From NCBI GenBank assembly GCA_017550655.1, contig JAFZOK010000024.1, forward strand, positions 248,001 through 312,000: a DNA stretch of 64,000 bases, read 5' to 3'. The notes beneath the pieces were generated by a model that searched no databases, was not told the origin of the DNA, and saw only the letters and a list, made by a program, of their open reading frames with translations. The first letter of the stretch is position 1. Each line of letters begins with the position of its first letter. This DNA is from Bacteroidales bacterium. Lineage in GTDB: Bacteria > Bacteroidota > Bacteroidia > Bacteroidales > UBA932. The position numbers were made by a program, and so were the translations under genes. This document shows, piece by piece, positions 47,178 to 55,708 of this stretch.

Positions 47178-47961
47178 CGGCTCTTCCACCGACGATTACT
47201 CGTCCTTCCTTTATCTTTAAATGGAGAATTCCTCCTCTCAACGATGCCTGATATGCGTTTAGAGATATCTTATTCATTCGCCTTGCCCAGAAAGGTCCTA
47301 ATGTGCAGTGAGCAGAGCCTGTCACGGGGTCTTCGTCTATGGCTTCCTTTGGGAAGAAGCATCGCGATACAAAATCGTATTTTCCATTACTGGAAGCAGC
47401 TGTTATGAGTAAATTGCAACTTCCTGGTAAAGAGGCTATCCTATGAAAATCTGGTTTGAATGCAAGTACATCTTTTTCTTCTTCAAGAACAGCCACATAA
47501 TCTATACCTCTATAGAGTTCAAAAGAATCATTTCCGAGCACTTCAGCCACTGTCTGTATTTCGGATGCCTCAGTGACTTTATCCATCGTGTATGACGGGA
47601 AGTCCATAAGTATGATGAAGTCATCTGTCTTTCTTACGTGAAGGTCCCCGCTTCTGCTCTGGAAATGAAGTGCTTCGGCCTCTTTGAAGTAGTGCTTGAA
47701 CAAGATGTATGATGTGGCAAGAGTAGCGTGCCCGCAAAGGTCCACCTCGCATCCTGGGGTAAACCATCGGATGTGGAATTCCGGATGCAGTTTGTCATCG
47801 CGGAGGCAAAGGCAGAATGCAGTTTCAGACAGGTTGTTGTCCTTTGCAATACGCTGCATTTCAACATCTGAAGGCCATTTGTCCACAATGCATACAGCTG
47901 CAGGATTACCCGCAAACCCATCCTCGGCAAAGGCATTTATAAAATACATCTTGTTTTTCAT
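47125..47961 (-). CDS. PhzF-family isomerase
   Basis: Enzyme of the PhzF/diaminopimelate-epimerase-like fold; members isomerise or epimerise small molecules, often of unknown substrate. The 278-residue product (start at 47961) begins MKNKMYFINAFAEDGFAGNP, the family N-terminus, with the catalytic Glu in NNLSETAFC, then DLCGHATLA and GSAHCTLGPFW, the second-half signature. Its last 53 bases overlap xerD in the other direction. It is not part of a phenazine cluster; most such genes in gut bacteria are stand-alone. Confidence 0.93.
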   Translation of the reverse strand: MKNKMYFINAFAEDGFAGNPAAVCIVDKWPSDVEMQRIAKDNNLSETAFCLCLRDDKLHPEFHIRWFTPGCEVDLCGHATLATSYILFKHYFKEAEALHFQSRSGDLHVRKTDDFIILMDFPSYTMDKVTEASEIQTVAEVLGNDSFELYRGIDYVAVLEEEKDVLAFKPDFHRIASLPGSCNLLITAASSNGKYDFVSRCFFPKEAIDEDPVTGSAHCTLGPFWARRMNKISLNAYQASLRGGILHLKIKEGRVIVGGRAVIAEDDGQGCSSSIAES

Positions 47962-47966
47962 TTCCT

Positions 47967-47984
47967 CAAAGATAATTATATTTG
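47967..47984. promoter_or_regulatory. Back-to-back -7 boxes of phzF (-) and the 48016 barrel gene (+)
   Basis: TATCTTTG on the minus strand (47974-47967) and TATATTTG on the plus strand (47977-47984) are both perfect and only two bases apart. The first box is six bases before the phzF ATG. No clear -33 boxes. Confidence 0.45.
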
Positions 47985-48015
47985 CTGGTGTAACCATTTT
48001 ATTATCACTGATAAT

Positions 48016-48717
48016 ATGAAGAAAGTTTTTTTGACGCTTATGGCGGTTTGGGCTTTTGCCGGCCTTAGGGCTCAGGAAGTTAATGTTGAAGTTAGCCCTG
48101 TAAATGAAAGTGTGCTGGAACAAGAGGGATTTAACGTATTCTTCCTTAACAGCATGAATTTTGGATTTGTATCCCCTCTCAGCCAGCCGGACGGAATGGG
48201 GGCAAAGCATTTTGGCTCCTATGAACTGGGTGTCAACGTGTTCGAGCTTTCTTACACTCCGGTTGTTGGACAGAATGTTTCATTCGCGATGGGACTGGCA
48301 GACAGGTTCTTCAAGACCCGCCACAAATCAATCATAAGCAATGTTGCCGGATATTATCTCCTTGAACCGTTCCCTGCAGAAGCTGATGGCAACCGCAAGA
48401 GAAAATCAAGGCTGGATGTTTACAGCCTCAACGCTACCGTCGGCTACAAGTTCAAGGTTTCAGAGCAGTTCAACATCGGGCTGGATGTGATCGGCAACTA
48501 CAACTTTGGGGCAAAGAGCGTTTCCAAATACAAGATTGGCGGCGACAAGAAGAAGATCAAGCACAGACATTTCAAGACCCAGAAGTTCACTCCTGAGTAC
48601 AGGATAACCTTCGGATTCGAGGATGTTGACTTCTACATAAAGTTTGCTCCGCACTCACTCTTCCAGAAGGAGTACGGTCCTAAACTTACCTACATGTCTA
48701 TCGGCTTTATTTTCTAG
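48016..48717 (+). CDS. Small outer-membrane beta-barrel protein
   Basis: A 233-residue exported protein with a signal peptide (about 19 residues, cleavage after LRA). The mature part is amphipathic beta strands with alternating aromatic residues (SYELGVNVFELSYTPVVG, YSLNATVGYKFKVSEQFN, GLDVIGNYNFGAKS) and ends in a strand with a terminal Phe, as in small eight- to ten-strand barrels of Bacteroidota. Cargo unknown. It is monocistronic, and convergent guaA ends 19 bases away. Confidence 0.83.
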   Translation: MKKVFLTLMAVWAFAGLRAQEVNVEVSPVNESVLEQEGFNVFFLNSMNFGFVSPLSQPDGMGAKHFGSYELGVNVFELSYTPVVGQNVSFAMGLADRFFKTRHKSIISNVAGYYLLEPFPAEADGNRKRKSRLDVYSLNATVGYKFKVSEQFNIGLDVIGNYNFGAKSVSKYKIGGDKKKIKHRHFKTQKFTPEYRITFGFEDVDFYIKFAPHSLFQKEYGPKLTYMSIGFIF

Positions 48718-48736
48718 GAATCAGAGAGTTTTAATC

Positions 48737-50362
48737 CTACTCCCACTCGATAGTTGCGGGTGGTTTGGAGGAGATATCGTAGCAGACTCGGTTAACTCCC
48801 TTGACCTTGTTGATGATCTCGTTGGAGACCTTAGCAAGGAATTCGTACGGGATGTGAACCCAGTCTGCTGTCATTCCGTCATTTGAGACAACGGCCCTGA
48901 GAGCGATCGTGTACTCGTAGGTCCTTTCGTCTCCCATAACTCCGACACTGCGTACCGGAAGCAGGATTGTTCCAGCCTGCCAGATGGAGTCGTAGAGCGG
49001 CCTCATCTTTTTGCCATCTACGAGAACCTCCGATTCTTCCGCCGCAAATCCGTTGGATGCCGGAGGAAGTTCCGTCATATAGGTTCTGAGGTTGGAAATG
49101 AAGATATGGTCTGCCTCCTTGAGAATGTTCAGCTTTTCTGCCGTAACCTCTCCAAGCACCCTGATACCCAGGCCAGGACCCGGGAACGGATGGCGTGATA
49201 TGAGTTCTCTCTTTATGCCCAGAGCCCTGCCTGTCCTGCGGACTTCGTCCTTGAAGAGGGAGCGCAGAGGCTCAACGATCTTAAGGTTCATCTTCTCAGG
49301 CAGTCCGCCCACGTTGTGGTGGGACTTGATTGTGGCGGAAGGGCCCTTTACGCTGCTGGACTCGATTACATCCGGGTAGATGGTGCCCTGGGCCAGCCAT
49401 TTGGCGTTCTTTATTTTCTGGGCTTCTGCGTCGAACACCTCAATGAATGTGCGGCCAATTGCCTTACGCTTGCCTTCCGGCTCGGAAATGCCCTTGAGAG
49501 CCTCCAGGAAGCGGTCTGCCGCCCTTACACCGGTTACGTTGAGACCCATGTCCTGATACTGGGAGAGCACATCCTCAAACTCGTTCTTTCTCAGAAGGCC
49601 GTTATCCACAAAAATGCAGTGGAGGCGGCTTCCGATAGCCTTGTTCAGCAAAACGGCGGCTACGGAAGAATCCACTCCGCCGCTTAGGCCGAGGATTACT
49701 TCATCATCGCCGAGCTTGGCCTTGAGGTCCTTTACGGTTGCCTCAATGAAGGATTCAGTGGTCCAGTCACCCTTGCAGAGGCAGACGCCCTTCACAAAGT
49801 TGCGGAGCATAGTTCCGCCGTAAGCCGTGTGGAACACCTCCGGATGGAACTGGAAGGCATATATGTTTTTCTCAGCGATCTTGTAGGCGGCATTCCTGAC
49901 GGTAGGGGTGGATGCAATCAGCTGTGCTCCATCCGGCAGCTTTGTGATGGAATCCCCGTGGCTCATCCAAACCTGGGATGTCTTCGGAATATCCTTGAAT
50001 ATCGGCTCATTTTCCTCTGCGACAGTCAGTTCCGCTCTTCCGTATTCCCTGGTGTTGGAGGCCTCGACAGCACCGCCACAGGTGTGGGCGATATACTGGG
50101 CACCGTAGCAGATGCCAAGGATCGGCACCTTGCCTTCAAAATCGCCGAGATTGACCTTAGGGCTGTTTACGTCCCTTACTGAGAACGGGCTTCCGGACAG
50201 GATTACGCCCTTGACATCCTCCGGGATGGTTTTGTTTTCCGGATCGGCGAACGGGAACTTGTTGAAAGGATAGATTTCGCAGTAAACGTCGAGTTCCCTG
50301 ACTCTTCTGCCTATGACCTGAGTCACCTGGGAACCGAAATCAAGTATGATTATTCTCTCCAT
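48737..50362 (-). CDS. guaA: GMP synthase (glutamine-hydrolysing)
   Basis: Amination of XMP to GMP, last step of GMP synthesis. The 541-residue product has the class I glutamine amidotransferase domain (Cys85 in LGICYGAQY, and FHPE with the catalytic His), then the PP-loop LSGGVDSSV of the ATP pyrophosphatase domain, and a C-terminal dimerisation domain ending TIEWE. The start at 50362 is chosen because it gives the canonical [12 protein letters not shown] opening; a longer in-frame reading toward 51295 runs through typA on the other strand and is rejected. Confidence 0.95.
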   Translation of the reverse strand: MERIIILDFGSQVTQVIGRRVRELDVYCEIYPFNKFPFADPENKTIPEDVKGVILSGSPFSVRDVNSPKVNLGDFEGKVPILGICYGAQYIAHTCGGAVEASNTREYGRAELTVAEENEPIFKDIPKTSQVWMSHGDSITKLPDGAQLIASTPTVRNAAYKIAEKNIYAFQFHPEVFHTAYGGTMLRNFVKGVCLCKGDWTTESFIEATVKDLKAKLGDDEVILGLSGGVDSSVAAVLLNKAIGSRLHCIFVDNGLLRKNEFEDVLSQYQDMGLNVTGVRAADRFLEALKGISEPEGKRKAIGRTFIEVFDAEAQKIKNAKWLAQGTIYPDVIESSSVKGPSATIKSHHNVGGLPEKMNLKIVEPLRSLFKDEVRRTGRALGIKRELISRHPFPGPGLGIRVLGEVTAEKLNILKEADHIFISNLRTYMTELPPASNGFAAEESEVLVDGKKMRPLYDSIWQAGTILLPVRSVGVMGDERTYEYTIALRAVVSNDGMTADWVHIPYEFLAKVSNEIINKVKGVNRVCYDISSKPPATIEWE

Positions 50363-50386
50363 TGAAGTTAGATTGATGAGGCGGAA

Positions 50387-50414
50387 CAAAGATAGTCCTT
50401 TTTTGCTATCTTCG
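50387..50414. promoter_or_regulatory. Back-to-back -7 boxes of guaA (-) and typA (+)
   Basis: TATCTTTG on the minus strand (50394-50387) for guaA and TATCTTCG on the plus strand (50407-50414, one mismatch) for typA, 12 bases apart. Start codons lie 24 and eight bases beyond. The same arrangement recurs at 7565-7594, 44739-44768 and 47967-47984. Confidence 0.5.
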
Positions 50415-50422
50415 CGCCCGAT

Positions 50423-52231
50423 ATGCAAAACATAAGGAATATAGCGATTGTGGCCCATGTGGACCACGGAAAGACCACGCTCGTGGACAAGATGATTGCC
50501 CAGGCCAAGGTAACGAGGGAAAGCGAGAAAAATCCGGGGCAGCTGATCCTGGACAACAACGACCTTGAAAGGGAAAGGGGCATCACCATCCTCTCCAAGA
50601 ACGTGAGCGTGCCGTACAAGGGATACAAAATCAACATCATAGACACTCCGGGCCACGCCGATTTCGGCGGCGAGGTGGAGAGGGTGCTCAACATGGCGGA
50701 CGGAGTACTGCTGCTGGTGGATGCCTTCGAAGGCTGTATGCCGCAGACAAGATTCGTGCTCCAGAAGGCCCTGGAACTTGGGAAGAAGCCTTTGGTGGTA
50801 ATCAACAAGGTGGACAAGCTCAACTGCCGCCCGGAGGAGGTCAACGACCAGGTGTTCGAACTGATGTTCAACCTCAACGCAAATGACGACCAGCTGAATT
50901 TCAAGACCGTTTACGGCTGTGCAAAGCAGGGCTGGATGAGCCTTGACTGGAGAAAACCGACAACTGACCTTACAACCCTGATGGACCTTATCATCAGCGA
51001 AATCCCAGGTCCTGAGCAGGATCTTGAGGGAACTCCGCAGATGCTGATTTCCTCTCTGGAATACTCTCCATATGTTGGCCGTATAGCCGTGGGAAGGATA
51101 AAGAGGGGCGTTTTGAAGGCAGGACAGGAAATCACCCTCTGCCACAGGGACGGAACCCAGGTACGCCAGAGAATCAAGGACCTGATGGTATTCACCGGAA
51201 TCGAGAAAACCAAGGCAGAGAGCGTTGAGAGCGGAGATATCTGTGCTGTTGTGGGTATTGAGGGCTTTGAAATCGGAGATACCATCGCAGACCACGAGAA
51301 TCCGGAGCCGCTGCCTCCAATTACCATAGACGAGCCTACGATGAGCATGCTCTTCTGCATCAACGATTCACCGTTCTTCGGGCGCGACGGCAAGTACGTG
51401 ACCTCCCGCCACCTGAAGGAAAGGCTGGAGAAGGAACTCGAGAAGAACCTTGCCCTAAGGGTTAAGCCGGGCAAGACATCCGACTCCTTTATAGTATATG
51501 GAAGGGGCGTGCTCCATCTGTCCATCCTCATCGAGACTATGCGCAGAGAGGGATTCGAGCTGCAGATCGGCCAGCCGAAGGTCATCGACAAGAACATAAA
51601 CGGTACCCGCTGCGAGCCTGTGGAGCACCTAATCATCGATGTTCCGGAGGAGTATGTAGGCAGGGCCATCGAGATGACAACCCGCCGCAAGGGAGCCCTT
51701 CTGCACATGGATCATCGCGGAGACAGGGTTCATCTGGACTTTGACATTCCATCCAGAGGCATAATCGGACTCAGGAGCAACCTCATAACCGCCACTTCCG
51801 GAGAGGCCATCATGGCTCACCGTTTCAAGGACTATGAGCCTTACAAGGGAGAAATCGAGAAGAGAACCAACGGATCCCTGGTGGCTCTGGAGACAGGCCA
51901 GGCCATTGCCTACTCGATGTGGAAGCTTCTGGACAGGGGCAAGTGGATAATTAATCCGGGAGAAGATGTCTATGCCGGCCAGGTAGTGGGAGAATACACC
52001 CGCGCCATGGACCTGAACGTAAACGTCTGCATCAAGAAGAAACTTACTAACGTAAGAGCCTCTGGTTCAGACGAGAAGGTTATACTTCCTCCTCCAATGC
52101 AGTTCACTTTGGAAGAAATGCTGGAATACATCCAGGACGACGAGCTGGTGGAGGTTACTCCAAAGCATCTGAGAATCCGCAAGATTTATCTGGACGAGAA
52201 CGAGAGGAAGCGCCACAAGATGCAGGGATAA
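50423..52231 (+). CDS. typA: GTPase TypA/BipA
   Basis: Translational GTPase that acts on the ribosome during stress and 50S assembly. The 602-residue product has G1 [10 protein letters not shown] at 11-20, G2 RERGITI, G3 DTPGHADF, and NKVD and the EF-G-like domains II, III and V, followed by the BipA-specific C-terminal domain with [10 protein letters not shown]. No domain is missing. Confidence 0.96.
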   Translation: MQNIRNIAIVAHVDHGKTTLVDKMIAQAKVTRESEKNPGQLILDNNDLERERGITILSKNVSVPYKGYKINIIDTPGHADFGGEVERVLNMADGVLLLVDAFEGCMPQTRFVLQKALELGKKPLVVINKVDKLNCRPEEVNDQVFELMFNLNANDDQLNFKTVYGCAKQGWMSLDWRKPTTDLTTLMDLIISEIPGPEQDLEGTPQMLISSLEYSPYVGRIAVGRIKRGVLKAGQEITLCHRDGTQVRQRIKDLMVFTGIEKTKAESVESGDICAVVGIEGFEIGDTIADHENPEPLPPITIDEPTMSMLFCINDSPFFGRDGKYVTSRHLKERLEKELEKNLALRVKPGKTSDSFIVYGRGVLHLSILIETMRREGFELQIGQPKVIDKNINGTRCEPVEHLIIDVPEEYVGRAIEMTTRRKGALLHMDHRGDRVHLDFDIPSRGIIGLRSNLITATSGEAIMAHRFKDYEPYKGEIEKRTNGSLVALETGQAIAYSMWKLLDRGKWIINPGEDVYAGQVVGEYTRAMDLNVNVCIKKKLTNVRASGSDEKVILPPPMQFTLEEMLEYIQDDELVEVTPKHLRIRKIYLDENERKRHKMQG

Positions 52232-52233
52232 AA

Positions 52234-52264
52234 CTTGCATTTTGAAAAATAATAAGTATCTTTG
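52234..52264 (+). promoter_or_regulatory. Promoter of yceD-rpmF-fabH
   Basis: CTTG (52234-52237), 19 bases, TATCTTTG (52257-52264): perfect -7 box at ideal spacing, only eight bases before the ATG at 52273, so the leader would be very short. Confidence 0.75.
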
Positions 52265-52272
52265 CGCCCCCT

Positions 52273-52800
52273 ATGGACTACAAGATTCACATAAGCGGAC
52301 TTGCCCAAGGAAAGTATGAATATGAGTTCCCTGTAAAGGGAGACCTTTTCAGAGAGTATGGGAACCAGCAGGTTATGGATGCGGATGTAACCGCAAAAGT
52401 GACTCTGGAAAAGGGCAGCGGATGGATGAACGCCCACCTGAGAGGCGAGGGAAAGGTTACCGTGGAGTGCGACAGATGCCTTGAGGAGATGGATGTTCCG
52501 GTGGATTTCGAGGCGAGCCTGGCAATCAGGACCGCCAAGCTTGGAGAGGAGACGGAAGACTCAGACGAATTCATAATCGTCGATCCTTCAGAGGCTGAGG
52601 TGGATCTGAAGCAGTTCATATACGACTATATATGCCTGAACCTTCCAATGGTGGCTTGCCATCAGGAAGGGGAATGCAACCCTGAAATGCTTGCAAAGAT
52701 TGAGGCTCTCAGGGCAGGTGAGACTAAAAAGGAAGAAACTGAAAGCTATTCCCCGTTCAGCGGCCTTAAAGACCTTCTGGACAAAGGGAAAAAGAAATAG
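52273..52800 (+). CDS. YceD/DUF177-family protein
   Basis: Small protein of the YceD (DUF177) family, which precedes rpmF in most bacteria and is linked to 23S rRNA processing or ribosome assembly. The 175-residue product has the diagnostic ECDRCLEEM cysteine pair with a preceding GKVTV strand, the DLKQFIYDYICLNLPM segment, and CHQEGECNPE, then an acidic tail ending in GLKDLLDKG. It is followed 26 bases later by rpmF. Confidence 0.9.
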   Translation: MDYKIHISGLAQGKYEYEFPVKGDLFREYGNQQVMDADVTAKVTLEKGSGWMNAHLRGEGKVTVECDRCLEEMDVPVDFEASLAIRTAKLGEETEDSDEFIIVDPSEAEVDLKQFIYDYICLNLPMVACHQEGECNPEMLAKIEALRAGETKKEETESYSPFSGLKDLLDKGKKK

Positions 52801-52826
52801 AGTGTAAAATTTTAAAATTATAAGAG

Positions 52827-53009
52827 ATGGCACATCCTAAACACAAGATCTCCAAGCAGAGGAGAGACAAGAGAAGAACACACGACAAGGCAGAACTGCC
52901 TACACTGTCTACCTGTTCTAACTGCGGTGCTACTGTTATGTATCATCACGTTTGCCCTGAGTGCGGTTACTATCGTGGACGTCTGGTCATAGCAAAGGAC
53001 AATGCATAG
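52827..53009 (+). CDS. rpmF: 50S ribosomal protein L32
   Basis: Small zinc-binding large-subunit protein. The 60-residue product shows AHPKHKISKQRRDKRRTHDK at the basic N-terminus and a CxxC...CxxC zinc ribbon (CSNCG, CPECGYY). Both cysteine pairs are kept, so this is the zinc-dependent form. Its end overlaps fabH by eight bases. Confidence 0.96.
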   Translation: MAHPKHKISKQRRDKRRTHDKAELPTLSTCSNCGATVMYHHVCPECGYYRGRLVIAKDNA

Positions 53010-53997
53010 CACGCCAAAAGCCATAATCACGGGTATCGAGGCCTATATACCTGATTATGTGCTTACAAACCAGGAGCTCTCGACCATGGTGGATACCTCG
53101 GACGAATGGATAATGTCCAGGGTAGGCATCAGGGAAAGGCGCATTCTGAAGGAAGATGGCCTGGGAACATCCTTCATGGCTTCCATAGCCGTGCAGAGGC
53201 TTCTCAAGGCTACCCACACAGATCCGTCAGAGGTTCAGATGCTGGTCTGCCATACCGTTACACCGGATATGGTATTCACGGCAACCTCCAACATAATCTG
53301 TGACAAATGCGGAATCAAGAACGCCTGGGGATTTGACACCAATGCAGGCTGCAGCGGCTTCCTGTTCACATTCGAGACAATTCGCCGGTTCATAGAGACC
53401 GGACAGTACAGGAAGATCATTATAGTCTGCGGTGAGAGAATGAGCAGCATCGTCAATTACGAGGACCGTACAACCTGTCCTTTATTCGGCGATGCGGCAG
53501 TGGCCCTGATGATAGAGCCTAGCGAGGATCCGAGCCTGGGATTCCAGGATTCCATCCTCCACGTGGACGGCATCGGCAGAAGATACCTTTACCAGACAGC
53601 CGGCGGAAGCCTCTATCCAGCAAGCCACGACAATGTGGACAAGCGTATGCACTTCATCCACCAGGAAGGGCAGGGCGTTTTCAAGTATGCCGTAGTCAAT
53701 ATGGCAGATGTCTCAGAAGAGATGATGAAGCGCCACAACCTTACCGCTGAAGACATAGCATACCTGGTTCCTCATCAGGCCAACCTGAGAATTATAGATG
53801 CTACCGCCAGAAGGATGGGTCTTCCTAAAGAGAAGGTGCTCATTAACATAGAACGCTTCGGCAATACGGCGGGAACCTCCATTCCTCTTGCAATCTGGGA
53901 TTTCAAGTCCAAGTTCAAGAAAGGAGACAACCTGATCCTGAGCGCATTCGGAGCGGGCTTCACCTGGGGCAGCATTTTCTACAGGTGGGCATATTAG
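53002..53997 (+). CDS. fabH: Beta-ketoacyl-ACP synthase III
   Basis: Starts fatty-acid elongation by condensing acetyl-CoA with malonyl-ACP. The 331-residue product has VDTSDEWIMSRVGIRERR near the N-terminus, the nucleophile Cys117 in TNAGCSGF, then the catalytic His and Asn motifs LVPHQANLRI and ERFGNTAGTSIP near the C-terminus. The start at 53002 lies inside rpmF. In many bacteria plsX sits between rpmF and fabH; here it is absent. Confidence 0.95.
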   Translation: MHSTPKAIITGIEAYIPDYVLTNQELSTMVDTSDEWIMSRVGIRERRILKEDGLGTSFMASIAVQRLLKATHTDPSEVQMLVCHTVTPDMVFTATSNIICDKCGIKNAWGFDTNAGCSGFLFTFETIRRFIETGQYRKIIIVCGERMSSIVNYEDRTTCPLFGDAAVALMIEPSEDPSLGFQDSILHVDGIGRRYLYQTAGGSLYPASHDNVDKRMHFIHQEGQGVFKYAVVNMADVSEEMMKRHNLTAEDIAYLVPHQANLRIIDATARRMGLPKEKVLINIERFGNTAGTSIPLAIWDFKSKFKKGDNLILSAFGAGFTWGSIFYRWAY

Positions 53998-54016
53998 GCC
54001 TAAAGAAATAAGGTTT

Positions 54017-54088
54017 GGTCCTATAGTTCAACGGATAGAACGGAAGTTTCCTAAACTTCAAATCTGGGTTCGATTCCCGGTGGGACTA
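54017..54088 (+). tRNA. tRNA-Arg (anticodon CCT)
   Basis: A 72-base cloverleaf: acceptor GGTCCTA/TGGGACT with two G-T pairs, D arm GTTC/GAAC, anticodon stem GAAGT/ACTTC around loop TTCCTAA (anticodon CCT), four-base variable loop and T arm CTGGG/CCCGG with loop TTCGATT. Discriminator A. The CCA that follows is not part of the gene. Confidence 0.94.
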
Positions 54089-54090
54089 CA

Positions 54091-54116
54091 AAGCGGCTCT
54101 CTTGAGCCGCTTTTCT
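54091..54116 (+). terminator. Rho-independent terminator of tRNA-Arg (CCT)
   Basis: AAGCGGCTC (54091-54099), four-base loop, GAGCCGCTT (54104-54112) and a T-rich tail. The same stem could stop the leftward small-protein gene, whose stop codon is immediately to its right at 54117. Confidence 0.9.
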
Positions 54117-54272
54117 TTACTGTTCGAGGCCGGCGCGGAAGCCGTCTGAGAAGGCGGTCCAGTTGGATATGAGTTCGATGACAAACCAGGCCACTATGAC
54201 TGTTACCAGCAGCCAGATGATCTGTTTCCTGTTTTCCCTGATGAAAGCCTTGGCTTTTTTCATTGTTTCCAT
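54117..54272 (-). CDS. 51-residue single-pass membrane protein
   Basis: A short leftward ORF that is easy to miss. The product has a charged N-terminal helix (METMKKAKAFIRENRK), one membrane segment (IIWLLVTVIVAWFVIELI, about 18-35), and a C-terminal tail NWTAFSDGFRAGLEQ with Trp, Phe and Gly. Tails of the DGF..G kind occur in small membrane proteins of Bacteroidota. An internal ATG at 54263 would give 48 residues. A weak TATATTG-like box lies upstream on the same strand. It sits between a tRNA terminator and hydF. That it is expressed is inferred from its membrane segment and codon pattern. Confidence 0.6.
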   Translation of the reverse strand: METMKKAKAFIRENRKQIIWLLVTVIVAWFVIELISNWTAFSDGFRAGLEQ

Positions 54273-54355
54273 AACTTCTTTCTTTTGAGTTTATTATGGG
54301 TGCAATATAGTTGTCTGTACATAAGGGCGGATGCCAAACGGTAAATAAAAATGAT

Positions 54356-54363
54356 TACATTTG
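54356..54363 (+). promoter_or_regulatory. -7 box upstream of hydF
   Basis: TACATTTG, a perfect TAnnTTTG, 70 bases before the hydF ATG at 54434. No -33 box at the expected distance. A 13-codon ORF starts just upstream of it at 54351 but I see no reason to call it a leader peptide. Confidence 0.4.
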
Positions 54364-54433
54364 AAGAAATTGTTGATACTGGAATCGTTTAAGCTCATTA
54401 TGCGTGTTAATCGTTTCTCAAAAGACTGATATT

Positions 54434-55636
54434 ATGGAAGTTAAGAATATTGTAGTGCTAGGACGCAGAAATGCGGGCAAAAGTTCTCTTGTTAACCTTT
54501 TGACTGGCCAGAACGTGTCTATTGTATCTGAAGTGGCCGGAACAACCACGGATCCCGTGCGCAAGCGAATGGAGATAAAAGGAGTTGGGCCGTGCAATAT
54601 CATAGATACCGCAGGAGTGGACGATAGTGGAGATGTAGGTGCGCTTCGTTCATCCAGAAGCCTGAGAGAAGCGGTTGGGGCGGACCTGGCACTGATTCTT
54701 TTTACCGGGAACAATTTCCTTGATTATGAAAGGAATCTTGCCGGGCTTCTCAAGACTGGCGGAGTGCCGTTCATAATCGTTCATAACCAGGAAGATCTGG
54801 AGCATCTGGAGGATGATGTGAGGGTTTCTCTCAGCGATGAATACAAGTGTCCTGTAGTGAGGTTTACCTGCCTGAAAAACATAAGCGGGATGTACCTCGA
54901 GGAACTGGTTGACGCAATATCCGGAGCGCTGAAACAAACAGGTGAGTCCGAAAAGGAACTGGTTCCAAAGTCATTGGCAGGGGAAGGGGACAAGGTGCTT
55001 CTGGTTTGCCCGATAGACGCGGGTGCGCCTCAGGGAAGGCTGATTCTGCCGCAGGTGCAGGTTTTGCGCAATCTGCTGGACAACAAGGCAGTTGTGACAG
55101 TCATCCAGCCGTCGGAACTGAAAAATGTTTTTCCCGGCGGGGATTTTAAGGTGGTGATTACTGACAGCCAGGCCTTCTCGGAAGTTGCGGCGGCGGTTCC
55201 GGAAGGGATTCCGGTGGGGAGTTTCAGCATACTGTTTGCCCGATTGAAGGGGCCGTTCAAACTGTTCCTGGACTCTGTTTCAACTATAGACAGTCTTAAG
55301 GACGGGGATAGGGTGCTGATACTGGAAAGCTGCACGCACCGGGCAAGTTGCGATGATATCGGAAGGGTTAAGATTCCTGCATTGCTCAAATCCTACACGG
55401 GCAAGAATCTGGAGTTTGAGTTTGTGAGCGGACTGGATCCGGTTCCGGACCGGAAATATGCCCTGGCAATCCAGTGCGGCGGCTGCATGGCAACAAGCCG
55501 TCAGATACAATCCAGGGTGGAAAGTATCGCTGAGGAAAAAGTTCCAGTTACAAACTATGGCCTTGCAATAGCATTTACCAAGGGGCTTTTCGGTAATAAA
55601 AATTTCACGGATTTCTTGAGTTTGGTTGATGAATAG
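54434..55636 (+). CDS. hydF: [FeFe]-hydrogenase maturation GTPase HydF
   Basis: Scaffold GTPase that assembles the two-iron subcluster of [FeFe] hydrogenase and hands it to the apo-enzyme. The 400-residue product has an N-terminal TrmE-like GTPase domain (GRRNAGKSSLVN P-loop near 9-20, GTTTDPV, DTAGVDD) and a C-terminal cluster domain with CTHRASCDD and the conserved CGGC in LAIQCGGCMATSR. The ATG at 54434 is preferred to a GTG 30 bases upstream. hydE and hydG are not in the window, so the hydrogenase must be encoded elsewhere. Confidence 0.93.
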   Translation: MEVKNIVVLGRRNAGKSSLVNLLTGQNVSIVSEVAGTTTDPVRKRMEIKGVGPCNIIDTAGVDDSGDVGALRSSRSLREAVGADLALILFTGNNFLDYERNLAGLLKTGGVPFIIVHNQEDLEHLEDDVRVSLSDEYKCPVVRFTCLKNISGMYLEELVDAISGALKQTGESEKELVPKSLAGEGDKVLLVCPIDAGAPQGRLILPQVQVLRNLLDNKAVVTVIQPSELKNVFPGGDFKVVITDSQAFSEVAAAVPEGIPVGSFSILFARLKGPFKLFLDSVSTIDSLKDGDRVLILESCTHRASCDDIGRVKIPALLKSYTGKNLEFEFVSGLDPVPDRKYALAIQCGGCMATSRQIQSRVESIAEEKVPVTNYGLAIAFTKGLFGNKNFTDFLSLVDE

Positions 55637-55658
55637 CAACAAATAGCGGGATTTTTCT

Positions 55659-55666
55659 TATTTTTG
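55659..55666 (+). promoter_or_regulatory. -7 box of ppdK
   Basis: TATTTTTG, a perfect -7 box, 42 bases before the ATG at 55709, within an A/T-rich stretch. No clear -33 box. Confidence 0.5.
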
Positions 55667-55708
55667 TAGATGCACTTTTGCGAAAATTATTAATTAAACA
55701 ATAAAACG

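Noticed and set aside
50363-51295. N-terminal extension of guaA
   Set aside because: The frame stays open upstream of 50362 but overlaps typA on the other strand and adds nothing to the canonical GuaA start.
54351-54392. A 13-codon ORF upstream of hydF, considered as a leader peptide
   Set aside because: It overlaps the hydF -7 box, has no run of a single amino acid and no visible attenuator hairpin.
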